NCBI GenBank assembly: GCA_903869595.1
Contig: CAIPZV010000057.1
Coordinates: 1 to 64,000, forward strand
Reading direction: 5' to 3'
Length of the DNA stretch: 64,000 nt
From: an uncultured beta proteobacterium
GTDB lineage: Bacteria; Pseudomonadota; Gammaproteobacteria; Burkholderiales; Burkholderiaceae_C
Shown: in pieces, positions 15,504 to 24,260 of the stretch
How the letters are laid out: the number at the start of each line of letters is the position of its first letter
How positions within the stretch are numbered: position 1 is the first letter of the stretch
Program-made: the position numbers and the translations under genes
Notes under the pieces: model-generated
The model's input: the letters and a program-made list of their open reading frames with translations, nothing else
Told to the model about the DNA's origin: nothing
The model's database searches: none

Positions 15504-16193
15504 ATGCCCAGCTCTCTGCCTCTCTCATTGAACGTCAAATGCGGTTTGAGGCGCTGCACCGTCCTATTGACCGCACTCATCTTTACATCGCAAACTGCCA
15601 TGGCTATTGAAGAACCCAGTTTTAAAGTCATTGCCAAGTCCGGCAATTTTGAGCTACGGCAATACGCCCCCATGTTGGTCGCAGAGACGCTGGTGGATGG
15701 CGATATGGATGATGCCAGCAGCACAGGTTTTAGGAGAATTGCCGACTACATATTCGGTAACAACCAAGTGCAGGCAGGCACCAGTTCTACCAAGATTGCC
15801 ATGACCGCACCGGTCACTATGGAGCCGCAATCCCAAAAAATTGCCATGACGGCGCCGGTTGCACTTATTCCAACTGAGAACATGGCGGCTTCCCAGCAAT
15901 GGCGGGTTCACTTCGTTATGCCTTCGCAGTACACCATGAATACCATTCCCAAGCCTAAAAACCCGGATGTGAAGCTGCGGGAAATTCCGGGCAAGCTGTT
16001 TGCTGTCAACAGCTTCACCGGCTTTAACACCCAATCGCGTATTCAAGCGAAAACCGATGAACTCAGTGCCTGGATAGGGCAGAAGAATTTAAAAGCGCTA
16101 AGTCCGGCCCAACTGGCGCGCTACGATCCGCCGTGGACGCTGCCCATGTTCAGGCGCAATGAGGTGATGGTAGAGGTCGAGGACGTCAGATAA
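15504..16193 (+). CDS. SOUL-family heme-binding protein, exported
   Basis: About 229 residues. A signal peptide (basic RRC, hydrophobic TVLLTALIF, ending AMA near 33-34 of this start) precedes a SOUL/HBP domain. Diagnostic segments are FELRQYAPMLVAET, then twice KIAMTAPV, and a C-terminal YDPPWTLPMFRRNEVM. SOUL proteins bind heme or other tetrapyrroles. I prefer the ATG at 15504 (AAAAGG 6 bp upstream); another in-frame ATG at 15471 would add 11 residues. Its place at the end of the photolyase unit suggests a link to light or tetrapyrrole stress (inference). Confidence 0.88.
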   Translation: MPSSLPLSLNVKCGLRRCTVLLTALIFTSQTAMAIEEPSFKVIAKSGNFELRQYAPMLVAETLVDGDMDDASSTGFRRIADYIFGNNQVQAGTSSTKIAMTAPVTMEPQSQKIAMTAPVALIPTENMAASQQWRVHFVMPSQYTMNTIPKPKNPDVKLREIPGKLFAVNSFTGFNTQSRIQAKTDELSAWIGQKNLKALSPAQLARYDPPWTLPMFRRNEVMVEVEDVR

Positions 16194-16221
16194 CAGCCCG
16201 GTACGAAATACTCCGCCCTCA

Positions 16222-17319
16222 TCAGACGCTATTGGTTCGATTGACGAGAAACCACGTATTGATTGCACCTTTACCTGCAATATCTTTATATCCCATGTTT
16301 TGGGTAACAAAATTCTTTCCAAGTCTTATGCGAGTGGAATCCGTGATTTGTATCTTCCCCGGAACACCTTGAGACTCCATCCGACTGGCAGTATTTACCA
16401 CATCACCCCAAATATCGTATAAAAATTTACGTACTCCGATCACACCGGCGACTACAGAGCCACTGCTCATGCCCACTCTAATTTTAAATTGATAACCATT
16501 TTCCAGATTGAATTGCTCCATGACTTCCAGCATATCAAATGCTGCATGTGCGGCTTGTTCAGCGTGATTGGGCATCGGCATAGGCAAGCCTGCGGCAGCC
16601 ATGTAGGAATCCCCAATTGTTTTAATTTTCTCTAATCCATGTCGATCCGCAATATTGTCAAACTTCGTGAAAATTTCATTTAACACATCAATCAATACTC
16701 TTGCGCTTGCCGTTTCTGTAAATTTGGTGAATCCAACGATGTCGGCAAATAGGACTGTCACTTCTGGGAAAGTATCGGCAATGACCTTTGAAATGTTATC
16801 GGCTTGAAATTCGGGTTGCTGCTTCAAGCGCTTGACTATGACTTCAGGAAGAACATTGTTCAATAAGCGCTCGGACACCTTTTGCTCAGCTACCACTTGC
16901 TCGAATAAATACTTGGTTTGCAAATTAAGCAAACGAACTTCAAGAAGATTTTGAACACGCACCAATACTTCCGCGAGGTTAAAGGGCTTGCTAATAAAGT
17001 CTCTGGCCCCCGACTTTAACGCGCGCAGCTTTTCTTCAGGTTGCGCCGTGATGACCAGTACGGGAAGGTATCCACTAGTTTCAATTTCCCGAAGGTTCCC
17101 CATAACTTGAAACCCATCCATGATCGGCATATGCAGATCTAGAAGTATCAAGTCATAATTATTATCTTTATGTAACTGATAAACCTCATGCGGATTTTGG
17201 GTAGAAGTGATCGATGTGTAACCTGCACCACGAAGTATTTTTTCCAAAAGCAACACGTTCGCATGCTGATCATCTACGATAAGTAGATTGGCTTTCAGAA
17301 TATCTGAATTTTTTATCAC
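16222..17319 (-). CDS. Response regulator with class III adenylate/guanylate cyclase domain
   Basis: 365 residues. A receiver domain (1-125; acidic Asp16/17, phospho-acceptor Asp61 in LLDLHMP, Lys in SKPF) joins a helical linker and a class III cyclase domain (about 185-360). The cyclase has FADIVGFT (metal Asp), EKIKTIGDSYM (purine-selecting Lys) and YDIWGDVVNTASRM (second purine residue Asp, and the Asn/Arg pair). The Lys/Asp pair points to ATP and thus cAMP. It overlaps the hybrid kinase gene by 4 bp, so the kinase very likely phosphorylates this receiver and tunes cyclase activity. Cytosolic. Confidence 0.93.
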   Translation of the reverse strand: MIKNSDILKANLLIVDDQHANVLLLEKILRGAGYTSITSTQNPHEVYQLHKDNNYDLILLDLHMPIMDGFQVMGNLREIETSGYLPVLVITAQPEEKLRALKSGARDFISKPFNLAEVLVRVQNLLEVRLLNLQTKYLFEQVVAEQKVSERLLNNVLPEVIVKRLKQQPEFQADNISKVIADTFPEVTVLFADIVGFTKFTETASARVLIDVLNEIFTKFDNIADRHGLEKIKTIGDSYMAAAGLPMPMPNHAEQAAHAAFDMLEVMEQFNLENGYQFKIRVGMSSGSVVAGVIGVRKFLYDIWGDVVNTASRMESQGVPGKIQITDSTRIRLGKNFVTQNMGYKDIAGKGAINTWFLVNRTNSV

Positions 17320-19403
17320 TTTTCTTTTTGAGCGAACTCAAGTGCCAAATTTAAAGTATCCATGAATTCCTTTACTTTAATAGGCTTTGTTAGATACTGA
17401 AAAAATCCAGCCTGAATACCTAACTCTATATCTCTAAGCATCGCATTTGCACTTAATGCAACCACTGGTATATTAGTGGTAGATGGATCATCTTTTAGAA
17501 TGTGCAGTGCTTCAAGACCGCTGATACCGGGTAAATTAATATCCATCAATATGACATCTGGCTTGACGGATCGTGCAAGGTCGACTCCTAAAGTGCCATT
17601 TATTGCGGTGAACAACTCAATATCTGAACGAAGTGCGATGAGTTGTTCCACTAGCTTCATGTTGGCTGGGTTGTCTTCAATATATAAAAGCGTATGTTGA
17701 CTTTTTCCGGGCTTTGGCGGAGGGGGGAACGTAGTTACCAACTCCGCCTTTCTCACTATGAGATCTGGCGGCGCTGTTGATCGCAGCTCTACCCAAAAAA
17801 CACTTCCCACTCCAAGTGTGCTCTCGACGCCCAGTGTGCCATCCATTAATTCGGTAAGCTGTTTTGTGACGACTAACCCAATACCTGTACCCGCTACGCC
17901 CCTAGCCTCCTGACCCAGTCGATTGAAAGGCTGAAAAAGTTGACTTATTTTTTCAGGCTCCAAACCATCACCCGTATCCCGAAAGCTAATGCGAATCCGA
18001 CCATTATCAAGATCAGCGCAGGTAACGACCACACTCCCTTTGTCCTTGTTGTATTTGATTGCATTTGAAAGAAGGTTAATAATGATTTGCTTTAAGCGTG
18101 TCTGATCAGCCCAAACAAATCGCGGTTCCTCAGACAGGGGAAAGGTCAAACGAATTCCATGTTGTAGAGCCTGCGCCTCCATCATGGCCTGGCATTCGTA
18201 TAAAACATCGTCAAGGGGAACAGGCTCTAAGGACAAAAAAACCTTCCCGGATTCAATCACTGCAAGATCCAGAATTTCATTGATTAACTTGAGCAAATGC
18301 CACCCAGCCTGAAGAATTTGTTCAATGCTTTCTTTTTGGGAGTTTGTTGGGAGCGGCGTGGCCGATTCAATAAGTTGCGCAAAACCGAGTATGGCGTTCA
18401 GCGGGGAACGTAACTCATGGCTCATTCCGGATAGAAAATCAGATTTTGCTCTATTTGCTTTTTCTGCATTTAATTTTGCATTCTCCAGCTCAACATTGGT
18501 TTCTTGTAAAGCCTGTTCAAACCGCTTTCGTTCCGTGACATCTCTAGCCGAGGCAAAAACACCTTGCAAAGTTCTATCGCGGTCATAAAAGGTTGTTGCG
18601 TTATACGAGACATCTGTATGTTTGCCGTCCCGTGCACGCGCGGTTAACTCATAGTCGGTAACTTTCTTTTCACTTAAAACCAACTTGATTCCTGCCTCAG
18701 CCCTTTCTGGATCGGTAAAATAACCTTTAAAAGGAGCGCCAATTAACTCATCACGCGTGGAACCCGTGAGTGCTTCCATCTGTTTATTAACATCGGTAAT
18801 AATTCCGGACGGATCGGTTGTTATCAATGCATCAATATTAGACTCGATGAGTGAGCGCGTATAAAACTGTTGATCCCGAAGGCGTTGATCGAGTTTCTTT
18901 TGTTCCGCCTCCACTTGCTTGCGTGCGGTATTATCGGTTCCAATTAATAGGTATCCGATAATAATATTTTCGGCATCGCGTAAGGCCGTGACAGAGACTA
19001 CTGCAGGAAAGCGACTGCCATCCTTTCGGATATACGTTAACTCATAAATATCTTCAATCCCTCTTGATGCCTTGAAAACCAAGGCTTCAAAACCGGGGGC
19101 AATCGTTGTCTTGAGTTCTTGACTCAAGGCCTTAGCCCGGGCGATCACCTCAAGAGGGTCAGATATCTCAGCTGGGGTTATTTTGTTGAGCACCTCTGCT
19201 GCGGTGAAGCCCAACATGCGTTCCGCACCCACGTTGAAAATTTGAATCACGCCTTTAGCGTCCGTTGCGATGCTAGAGAAATTGGCACTATTGAGGATGG
19301 CATTTTGCAAAGCGCCGGCCTTTAGCACAGCCTCTTCGCGACGCACCTCGGTAACCACTTCCTTTGAAACCGGGTCGGAATCTTGAATTATCTCTTTATG
19401 CAT
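17316..19403 (-). CDS. PAS-containing hybrid sensor histidine kinase
   Basis: About 695 residues, soluble. Two PAS domains (roughly 30-145 and 175-290, the second with LTGSTRDELIG) are followed by HisKA with phospho-His in GMSHELRSPLNAI and an ATPase domain with DTGDGLEP and GTGIGL. A C-terminal receiver has the phospho-Asp in ILMDINLPG. No membrane segment is seen, so it senses a cytosolic cue; the PAS ligand is unknown. The start is set at 19403 (MHKEII), preceded by GAGGA; a GTG at 19466 would add 21 residues. First gene of a coupled pair with the receiver-cyclase. Confidence 0.92.
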   Translation of the reverse strand: MHKEIIQDSDPVSKEVVTEVRREEAVLKAGALQNAILNSANFSSIATDAKGVIQIFNVGAERMLGFTAAEVLNKITPAEISDPLEVIARAKALSQELKTTIAPGFEALVFKASRGIEDIYELTYIRKDGSRFPAVVSVTALRDAENIIIGYLLIGTDNTARKQVEAEQKKLDQRLRDQQFYTRSLIESNIDALITTDPSGIITDVNKQMEALTGSTRDELIGAPFKGYFTDPERAEAGIKLVLSEKKVTDYELTARARDGKHTDVSYNATTFYDRDRTLQGVFASARDVTERKRFEQALQETNVELENAKLNAEKANRAKSDFLSGMSHELRSPLNAILGFAQLIESATPLPTNSQKESIEQILQAGWHLLKLINEILDLAVIESGKVFLSLEPVPLDDVLYECQAMMEAQALQHGIRLTFPLSEEPRFVWADQTRLKQIIINLLSNAIKYNKDKGSVVVTCADLDNGRIRISFRDTGDGLEPEKISQLFQPFNRLGQEARGVAGTGIGLVVTKQLTELMDGTLGVESTLGVGSVFWVELRSTAPPDLIVRKAELVTTFPPPPKPGKSQHTLLYIEDNPANMKLVEQLIALRSDIELFTAINGTLGVDLARSVKPDVILMDINLPGISGLEALHILKDDPSTTNIPVVALSANAMLRDIELGIQAGFFQYLTKPIKVKEFMDTLNLALEFAQKEK

Positions 19404-19530
19404 ATGGTTCCTCATTGGTAAAACTACCTTGGATTTATTTATTGGAACCAAAAAAGTACTCCTCACATCTTACTGACTAAACCTCCTGAAGAGTTTTTTA
19501 TTTTTACCCCCATGAATCGGTTACAGTGCG

Positions 19531-20052
19531 TTGAAGCGTAGTCTAAGAACTGCGCTCATTGCAACACTTACAGGTGTCAAATTGTCTGAAATAAATTCCA
19601 GCTTTGCCATTGATATTGAAAAGCTCAAACATTTAGGTATTACTGACACGCGTTCAACTGCAACACGCGACTTAATCCGGTCAAAATCTCTCTCCAGTGA
19701 TCAGCGTTTATTCCTTAGCCTTTTGGGGTCTACCATGCTCAAGACCACACTGTTTGAGCCGAAGAAAAAAATTATCTCGGCTGGCAGCTTGGTTGAAGAA
19801 GGATATTTGATTGTCAGCGGCAGTCTTATAGGCATACAAGGCGAACAGATTTATCGCTTCGGTCCTGGCTCGGTGCTAGGGCTGGCTGAGGGCGTATTCA
19901 ACCGCCCCAGCAATATAAGCGTGGTTACCACCACAGCGGTACAAGCGCGCTTGATCCCTTTTCACAAGGTCGATACGATGATTTCATTGCTGCCAAGAGA
20001 GATGCGGATGATTTTGGAAACCATCGTCAAGCGTACTTTGGCTTGTTCTTGA
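19531..20052 (+). CDS. Cyclic-nucleotide-binding domain protein 1
   Basis: Up to 173 residues with a CNB beta-roll in the second half: EPKKKIISAGSLVEEGYLIVSGSL, then GPGSVLGLAEGVF and VTTTAVQARLIPF. The phosphate-binding cassette GxxxGLAEG deviates from the usual GE-LAL-RAA pattern, so ligand choice is uncertain. No DNA-binding helix-turn-helix follows, unlike CRP. The frame begins with TTG at 19531; a TTG at 19579, preceded by AGG, is also possible. It is divergent from the kinase-cyclase pair and 30 bp before a second CNB protein. Confidence 0.75.
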   Translation: MKRSLRTALIATLTGVKLSEINSSFAIDIEKLKHLGITDTRSTATRDLIRSKSLSSDQRLFLSLLGSTMLKTTLFEPKKKIISAGSLVEEGYLIVSGSLIGIQGEQIYRFGPGSVLGLAEGVFNRPSNISVVTTTAVQARLIPFHKVDTMISLLPREMRMILETIVKRTLACS

Positions 20053-20082
20053 TTTTTACTTTAATTCGAACTTATTATCGCC

Positions 20083-20427
20083 ATGTCTGAATTTGAATCC
20101 CAAATATATGCAGACGGTGAGGATATATTTTCGATCGGGGATTTGGCCGAGCACTTGTATATTATTGAAAAAGGTGAAGTGAATCTCATCAACGCGCAGG
20201 CCAATGTATTTGCCTGCGCGTCGCCAGGTCAATCCTTTGGCGAAGCAGCCATACTGCAAGGAGGCGTGCGTTCGGCAGGTGCGCGCGCACATGGGGAAGT
20301 GGCGTGCCGACGCATTAGTGCTGAAAAAGCGTCTGAACTATTGCTGAGCCATTCGCCCTTGTTGATTGTTATTTTGGAAGCTTTGCTTTTGCAGCAAAGC
20401 ATGCAAAACGCGCTTCGCAATCCCTAG
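20083..20427 (+). CDS. Cyclic-nucleotide-binding domain protein 2
   Basis: A 114-residue protein that is just one CNB domain: YADGEDIFSIGDLAEHLYIIEKGEVNLI, then SPGQSFGEAAILQGGVRSAGARA, which contains the conserved FGE of the phosphate-binding cassette with Arg in the following turn. The C-terminal part is a short helix. With no output domain it must act by binding a partner. It lies between CNB protein 1 and the phosphodiesterase, 15 bp before the latter, so the three are probably one operon reading the messenger made by the divergent cyclase. Confidence 0.88.
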   Translation: MSEFESQIYADGEDIFSIGDLAEHLYIIEKGEVNLINAQANVFACASPGQSFGEAAILQGGVRSAGARAHGEVACRRISAEKASELLLSHSPLLIVILEALLLQQSMQNALRNP

Positions 20428-20442
20428 GCGCCATCTGCCATC

Positions 20443-21261
20443 ATGATTGCGCCAGCGACTTATCTTGCACTGTCTGGCGCAAACTGGCCCTCATGTCTAC
20501 TTTCATCTTATGCCTATTTAAGAAATTCTTGGCAGACCCAATGGCTGGGCTTAGCCAAGGTGGTGCAGGACTGCGCGTCATTTTTACAAATCAATGCGCT
20601 AGCAGGCGATTCGCAAACACGTTTATTGCTTGATTTAGCATTAACCGTTGCGCGTCAAATAGAGGCAGAGAAGGGCTGTGGAACTGAAAATCCAGAGCCC
20701 CACTATCACAACCGACTTCATTTTGCGGATTCGCTGACCACCATCACCTTGCAATGCAGCTTGGAAGTGCAACACGGCGCTGCGCCTGACAGCGCATGGC
20801 AAGCGGCGCTCTTACTGATTGCGGTCTCCCATGATTTTCACCATCCCGGTCGCGTCAACCGGCATACCTCGGATATTGAATCGGCTTCCGTGAATGCGTT
20901 GCTGCCATTGATGACTTCCATGAATTTGAATGAGGTTTGGATCGAGCGTATCCGCACCATCATTCTGCGCTCAGACTTTACCTTGGTGCGAGAAAACCAT
21001 GCGCGCGTAGCCTGGCTCCCTTTTGAATGGAACACCGACTGGGCCACGGTGCTGCTTAACGAAGCCGACATCATGGCCAGCGCCTCGGCCGAGTACGGAG
21101 CACCGCTTAGCGTGGCTTTATCCAAAGAGTGGGAAGCCATTGGATTTGCCCCCTACGCTACCGTGGCCACCGCTTCCGGGCGGCGCGCGTTTTTATCCAA
21201 TATCCAATTTTCAAGCTACTCGGGCCGGACACTTTCGGCCGTTATCCCGGCATCGCATTGA
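20443..21261 (+). CDS. Class I-type 3',5'-cyclic nucleotide phosphodiesterase
   Basis: 272 residues, with a catalytic HD-type domain from about 70. HNRLH (the HNxxH metal/phosphate motif) is followed by HDFHHPGRVN, which fits the HD(X2)H(X4)N signature of class I phosphodiesterases. NEADIM supplies the later acidic ligand. The enzyme would hydrolyse cAMP or cGMP to the 5' nucleotide. Class I enzymes are typical of eukaryotes and sparse in bacteria (family knowledge). Its place after two CNB proteins and opposite a cyclase supports signal shut-off. The N-terminal 60 residues are unassigned. Confidence 0.88.
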   Translation: MIAPATYLALSGANWPSCLLSSYAYLRNSWQTQWLGLAKVVQDCASFLQINALAGDSQTRLLLDLALTVARQIEAEKGCGTENPEPHYHNRLHFADSLTTITLQCSLEVQHGAAPDSAWQAALLLIAVSHDFHHPGRVNRHTSDIESASVNALLPLMTSMNLNEVWIERIRTIILRSDFTLVRENHARVAWLPFEWNTDWATVLLNEADIMASASAEYGAPLSVALSKEWEAIGFAPYATVATASGRRAFLSNIQFSSYSGRTLSAVIPASH

Positions 21262-21391
21262 TTTTTAGGGTGACGCCAATGCTTCACTGAATTAGCTCGT
21301 TATCATGGCTATCAGACAGATCCAACAGTAGGCGACTGTCGGCTATTTTTCCATCAATCTGGCGCAATCACGCCAAAACGAAAGCGCTAGT

Positions 21392-22597
21392 TTGAACACT
21401 TTAGATTTGACCATCCACGACCCGCTTGGCGCTTTTTGCAGTCATAGCGAAGTACGAATTCAAGGTGCAGCCCAGGGACTATTGGCGGGCACACGGTTTG
21501 GCGTCAAAGATTTATACCATTTGAAAGGCTTCAAGACAGGATTTGGGCATCCGGCTTGGCTTGATTCGCATCCCGCTGCTGAAGTCACCTCTACGGCAGT
21601 ACTGAGCCTACTTTCCGCTGGTGCTAGCGTTGTCGGTAAGACGCACTGTGATGAATTGTGCTTTAGCCTCAATGGTGTCAATAAGTATTACGGCACGCCT
21701 GTCAATGTCAACGCGCCAGGCTGCATACCAGGCGGCTCATCCAGTGGGTCCGCGGCAGCAGTAGCTGGCGGCTTAGTTGATTTTGCGCTGGGTAGTGATA
21801 CGGGTGGGTCTATTCGCGTTCCAGCTTCGTATTGTGGGATCCTAGGCATCAGGCCAAGCCATGGCGCAGTTTCGCTTGATGGCGCGCTGCCTTTCGCTCC
21901 TAGTTTCGACACGGCGGGTTGGTTTGCGAACACGCCCACACTTATGAGAGATATTGGGCGGGTGCTGCTGCCTGCGAATTCCTCAGGCCAGCAAGCGGGG
22001 CAACTACTCGTCGCCACCGATGCGTTTTCACACGTGGATCAAAGCACCTCTATGGCCTTGCAGGCGGTAGTCGATCAGATGGGCCAGGCATTTACAGGTA
22101 GTCGAAACCTTAGTTTTTCCCCCGATGGCCTGGACCCTTGGATGCATGCGTTTAGGGTGATACAAGGCTCTGAGATTTGGCAAACCCATCGCGATTGGCT
22201 TATTGGCCTGGGCCCTGAATTCGGCGACGGAATTCGCGAACGGTTTAAATGGGTATCGACGATTACCCCCGAAGAAATTGCTGCTGCAAAAGAGCTTCGC
22301 CTCCACGTTCGAGACTACTTTGACAATCTACTCGTTGACAATGCAGTACTCGTAATTCCCACAACACCCGGTCCGGCGCCCCTTCTGGATACAAGCACGC
22401 CCGATCTGGAAAAATGGCGTAACCGATCGCTTGGGCTCTTGTGCATCGCTGGACATGCGGGCTTGCCCCAATTAAGCCTTCCCGTCGCCCAAGTTCAGGG
22501 GCGACCTGTGGGCCTATCGCTTATCGCAGCGCGCGGTAATGACCACCTTTTGCTTGAACTAGCTTGCAGCCTAGAAGCGATACGCAAACCTGCCTAA
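21392..22597 (+). CDS. Amidase-signature family hydrolase
   Basis: 401 residues with the amidase signature fold. The catalytic Lys is in [10 protein letters not shown], the Gly-Ser loop is [14 protein letters not shown], and the nucleophile Ser is in [13 protein letters not shown], forming the Ser-cisSer-Lys triad. It hydrolyses an amide or ester bond; the substrate is not evident. The length (about 400) is that of compact members. The frame starts with TTG at 21392, 130 bp after the phosphodiesterase, and no ATG suits better. It belongs functionally to the amide-related block to its right. Confidence 0.9.
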   Translation: MNTLDLTIHDPLGAFCSHSEVRIQGAAQGLLAGTRFGVKDLYHLKGFKTGFGHPAWLDSHPAAEVTSTAVLSLLSAGASVVGKTHCDELCFSLNGVNKYYGTPVNVNAPGCIPGGSSSGSAAAVAGGLVDFALGSDTGGSIRVPASYCGILGIRPSHGAVSLDGALPFAPSFDTAGWFANTPTLMRDIGRVLLPANSSGQQAGQLLVATDAFSHVDQSTSMALQAVVDQMGQAFTGSRNLSFSPDGLDPWMHAFRVIQGSEIWQTHRDWLIGLGPEFGDGIRERFKWVSTITPEEIAAAKELRLHVRDYFDNLLVDNAVLVIPTTPGPAPLLDTSTPDLEKWRNRSLGLLCIAGHAGLPQLSLPVAQVQGRPVGLSLIAARGNDHLLLELACSLEAIRKPA

Positions 22598-22611
22598 ACC
22601 AATTAGGCCGA

Positions 22612-23472
22612 TTAAAGGCCCATCATTACAAGAATAGCGCGCGTTAATTTGCCGTCCGGTTTTGCGATTTCATCGCATTGATCGAAATGGTTGTTTTCCG
22701 GAAAAATCAGTCGCTGTACCGACCCTGTTGCGCTTTCCCAAGCCAAAGCAAATGCGGCGCTTTGGCGTTGAAACTCAATAAGTTCCTTGCCTCCCCAGGC
22801 CGCTACCGCAGGTGGCAGGGCCGCATGTAAATGTTTTACAGCACTGTTTCTATCCACACCGCCTTGGTCAAGATGCAGGTAGGTATTTCGTTTGGATAGT
22901 TTTACCGGTTCTAGGTCATACGGGCCGGAGGTGACTGCGAGTCCTTTAATGGTGTCGCCCGCTAAGCCATGGGCTGCCCAGTCCGTCACAGCAACATTCG
23001 AAGCCAGGTGGGCGCCAGATGAGTGACCAACTACGTAGATTCGCCGTGCATCTGCATTCCATTCATGCGCATTGCGCGCAATGAACGCGGTAGCCTCACG
23101 GCACTGACCGACCATTTCATCAAGTGATGCAGCAGGTGCGACACTAAAATTTACCGCGATGTAAACAGCTCCAGCGCTGACATAGGTCTCGGCAGCATTG
23201 CCCGTGAGGCCAATTTGCTGCGAAAGCCAAGCGCCTCCGTGGAAAAAAATAAGGATGGGAGCTAGTTCTAGGGCGCGGGGCCGATAAACATCAATCCACT
23301 CATCTGCTTGCTTTCCATAAGCCACATGCTCGTGGCACTGATAACGCTCTTTGGCTAACTTGGTCCTGAGGGTCCAGCGTGCGTGGTAGTCCGATAAATC
23401 TGGAACTAAAGTGGCCTGGTCGTACTGCGCATCTAATTGCGCCTGGTCGTAATCGAGGTATATTTTCTTCAT
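22612..23472 (-). CDS. Alpha/beta hydrolase, esterase/formamidase-like
   Basis: 286 residues. An oxyanion-hole motif HGGAWLS, the nucleophile elbow GHSSGAHLA and a C-terminal His in NNHFDQ make a complete catalytic triad of the HSL/BD-FAE-like alpha/beta hydrolases, the group that also contains kynurenine formamidase. No signal peptide, so cytosolic. It is convergent with the amidase gene (14 bp between stops) and upstream of the first ABC importer on the same strand. Substrate unknown; an imported ester or formamide is plausible. Confidence 0.87.
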   Translation of the reverse strand: MKKIYLDYDQAQLDAQYDQATLVPDLSDYHARWTLRTKLAKERYQCHEHVAYGKQADEWIDVYRPRALELAPILIFFHGGAWLSQQIGLTGNAAETYVSAGAVYIAVNFSVAPAASLDEMVGQCREATAFIARNAHEWNADARRIYVVGHSSGAHLASNVAVTDWAAHGLAGDTIKGLAVTSGPYDLEPVKLSKRNTYLHLDQGGVDRNSAVKHLHAALPPAVAAWGGKELIEFQRQSAAFALAWESATGSVQRLIFPENNHFDQCDEIAKPDGKLTRAILVMMGL

Positions 23473-23552
23473 GCTAAAGAGCTGATTCGCGCAGCTTGCG
23501 ACTCAATATAAAGCGCAGATTATTGAGCGGTTTAGTATCGAAGCCGGGCCCC

Positions 23553-24260
23553 TCATGCCCCCAGGTAAGCTTCACGTACTCGGGGATGATTGCGCATCTT
23601 TTCCGTAGTATCAGCCAGCACGATACGGCCGTTTTCTATAAGGTATGCACGGGTAGCGACCGACAAAGCCATGGCGGCATTTTGCTCCACCAGCAATATC
23701 GTAACCCCGAGCTGATTGATGCTGGCGATTTTCTCGAACAATTGCTCAACAATGATGGGCGCCAATCCTAGTGAAGGCTCATCGAGCAACAATAATCTAG
23801 GCCGCCCCATGAGCGCCCGGCCCACCGCAAGCATTTGTTGCTCACCCCCTGACATCGACCAGGCCAGTTGCTTATGGCGTTCTTTCAATCGCGGAAAAAG
23901 CGCATAAACACGCTCGATATCTGCATCAATAGTGTCCCCGCGTTTGCGCCACGGCGTGGCGCCTAGTTCTAGGTTCTCTGCGACTGTTAAACCTGGGAAA
24001 ACGCGTCTACCTTCGGGAGAATGTGCAATGCCTTTGCGCACGATGTCCTCGGGAGCCATCCTGTCGATGCTTTCGCCTTCGAACCGGATGCTTCCAGCAC
24101 TAAGGGGCAACAAACCGGAAACGCTTCGCAAGCTGGTTGATTTGCCCGCACCGTTCGCGCCAATCAGGGTCACGATTTCGCCTTCCGTGACGCGGAAAGA
24201 CACTTCGCTCAACGCGACAATATTCCCATAGCGCACTTCGATGGCATCGACTTCAAGCAT
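23553..24260 (-). CDS. livF: Branched-chain amino acid/amide ABC transporter ATPase (LivF type), system 1
   Basis: A 235-residue ATPase: Walker A GANGAGKS, signature MSGGEQQ, Walker B LLLLDEPSLG, H-loop equivalent in VEQN. The LivF-type EVRYGNIVAL start and the final EAYLGA identify the subgroup. It energises import of a branched-chain amino acid, amide or similar substrate. It overlaps the permease-ATPase fusion gene by 8 bp and is the last gene of the four-gene importer unit 28105-23553. Confidence 0.93.
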   Translation of the reverse strand: MLEVDAIEVRYGNIVALSEVSFRVTEGEIVTLIGANGAGKSTSLRSVSGLLPLSAGSIRFEGESIDRMAPEDIVRKGIAHSPEGRRVFPGLTVAENLELGATPWRKRGDTIDADIERVYALFPRLKERHKQLAWSMSGGEQQMLAVGRALMGRPRLLLLDEPSLGLAPIIVEQLFEKIASINQLGVTILLVEQNAAMALSVATRAYLIENGRIVLADTTEKMRNHPRVREAYLGA

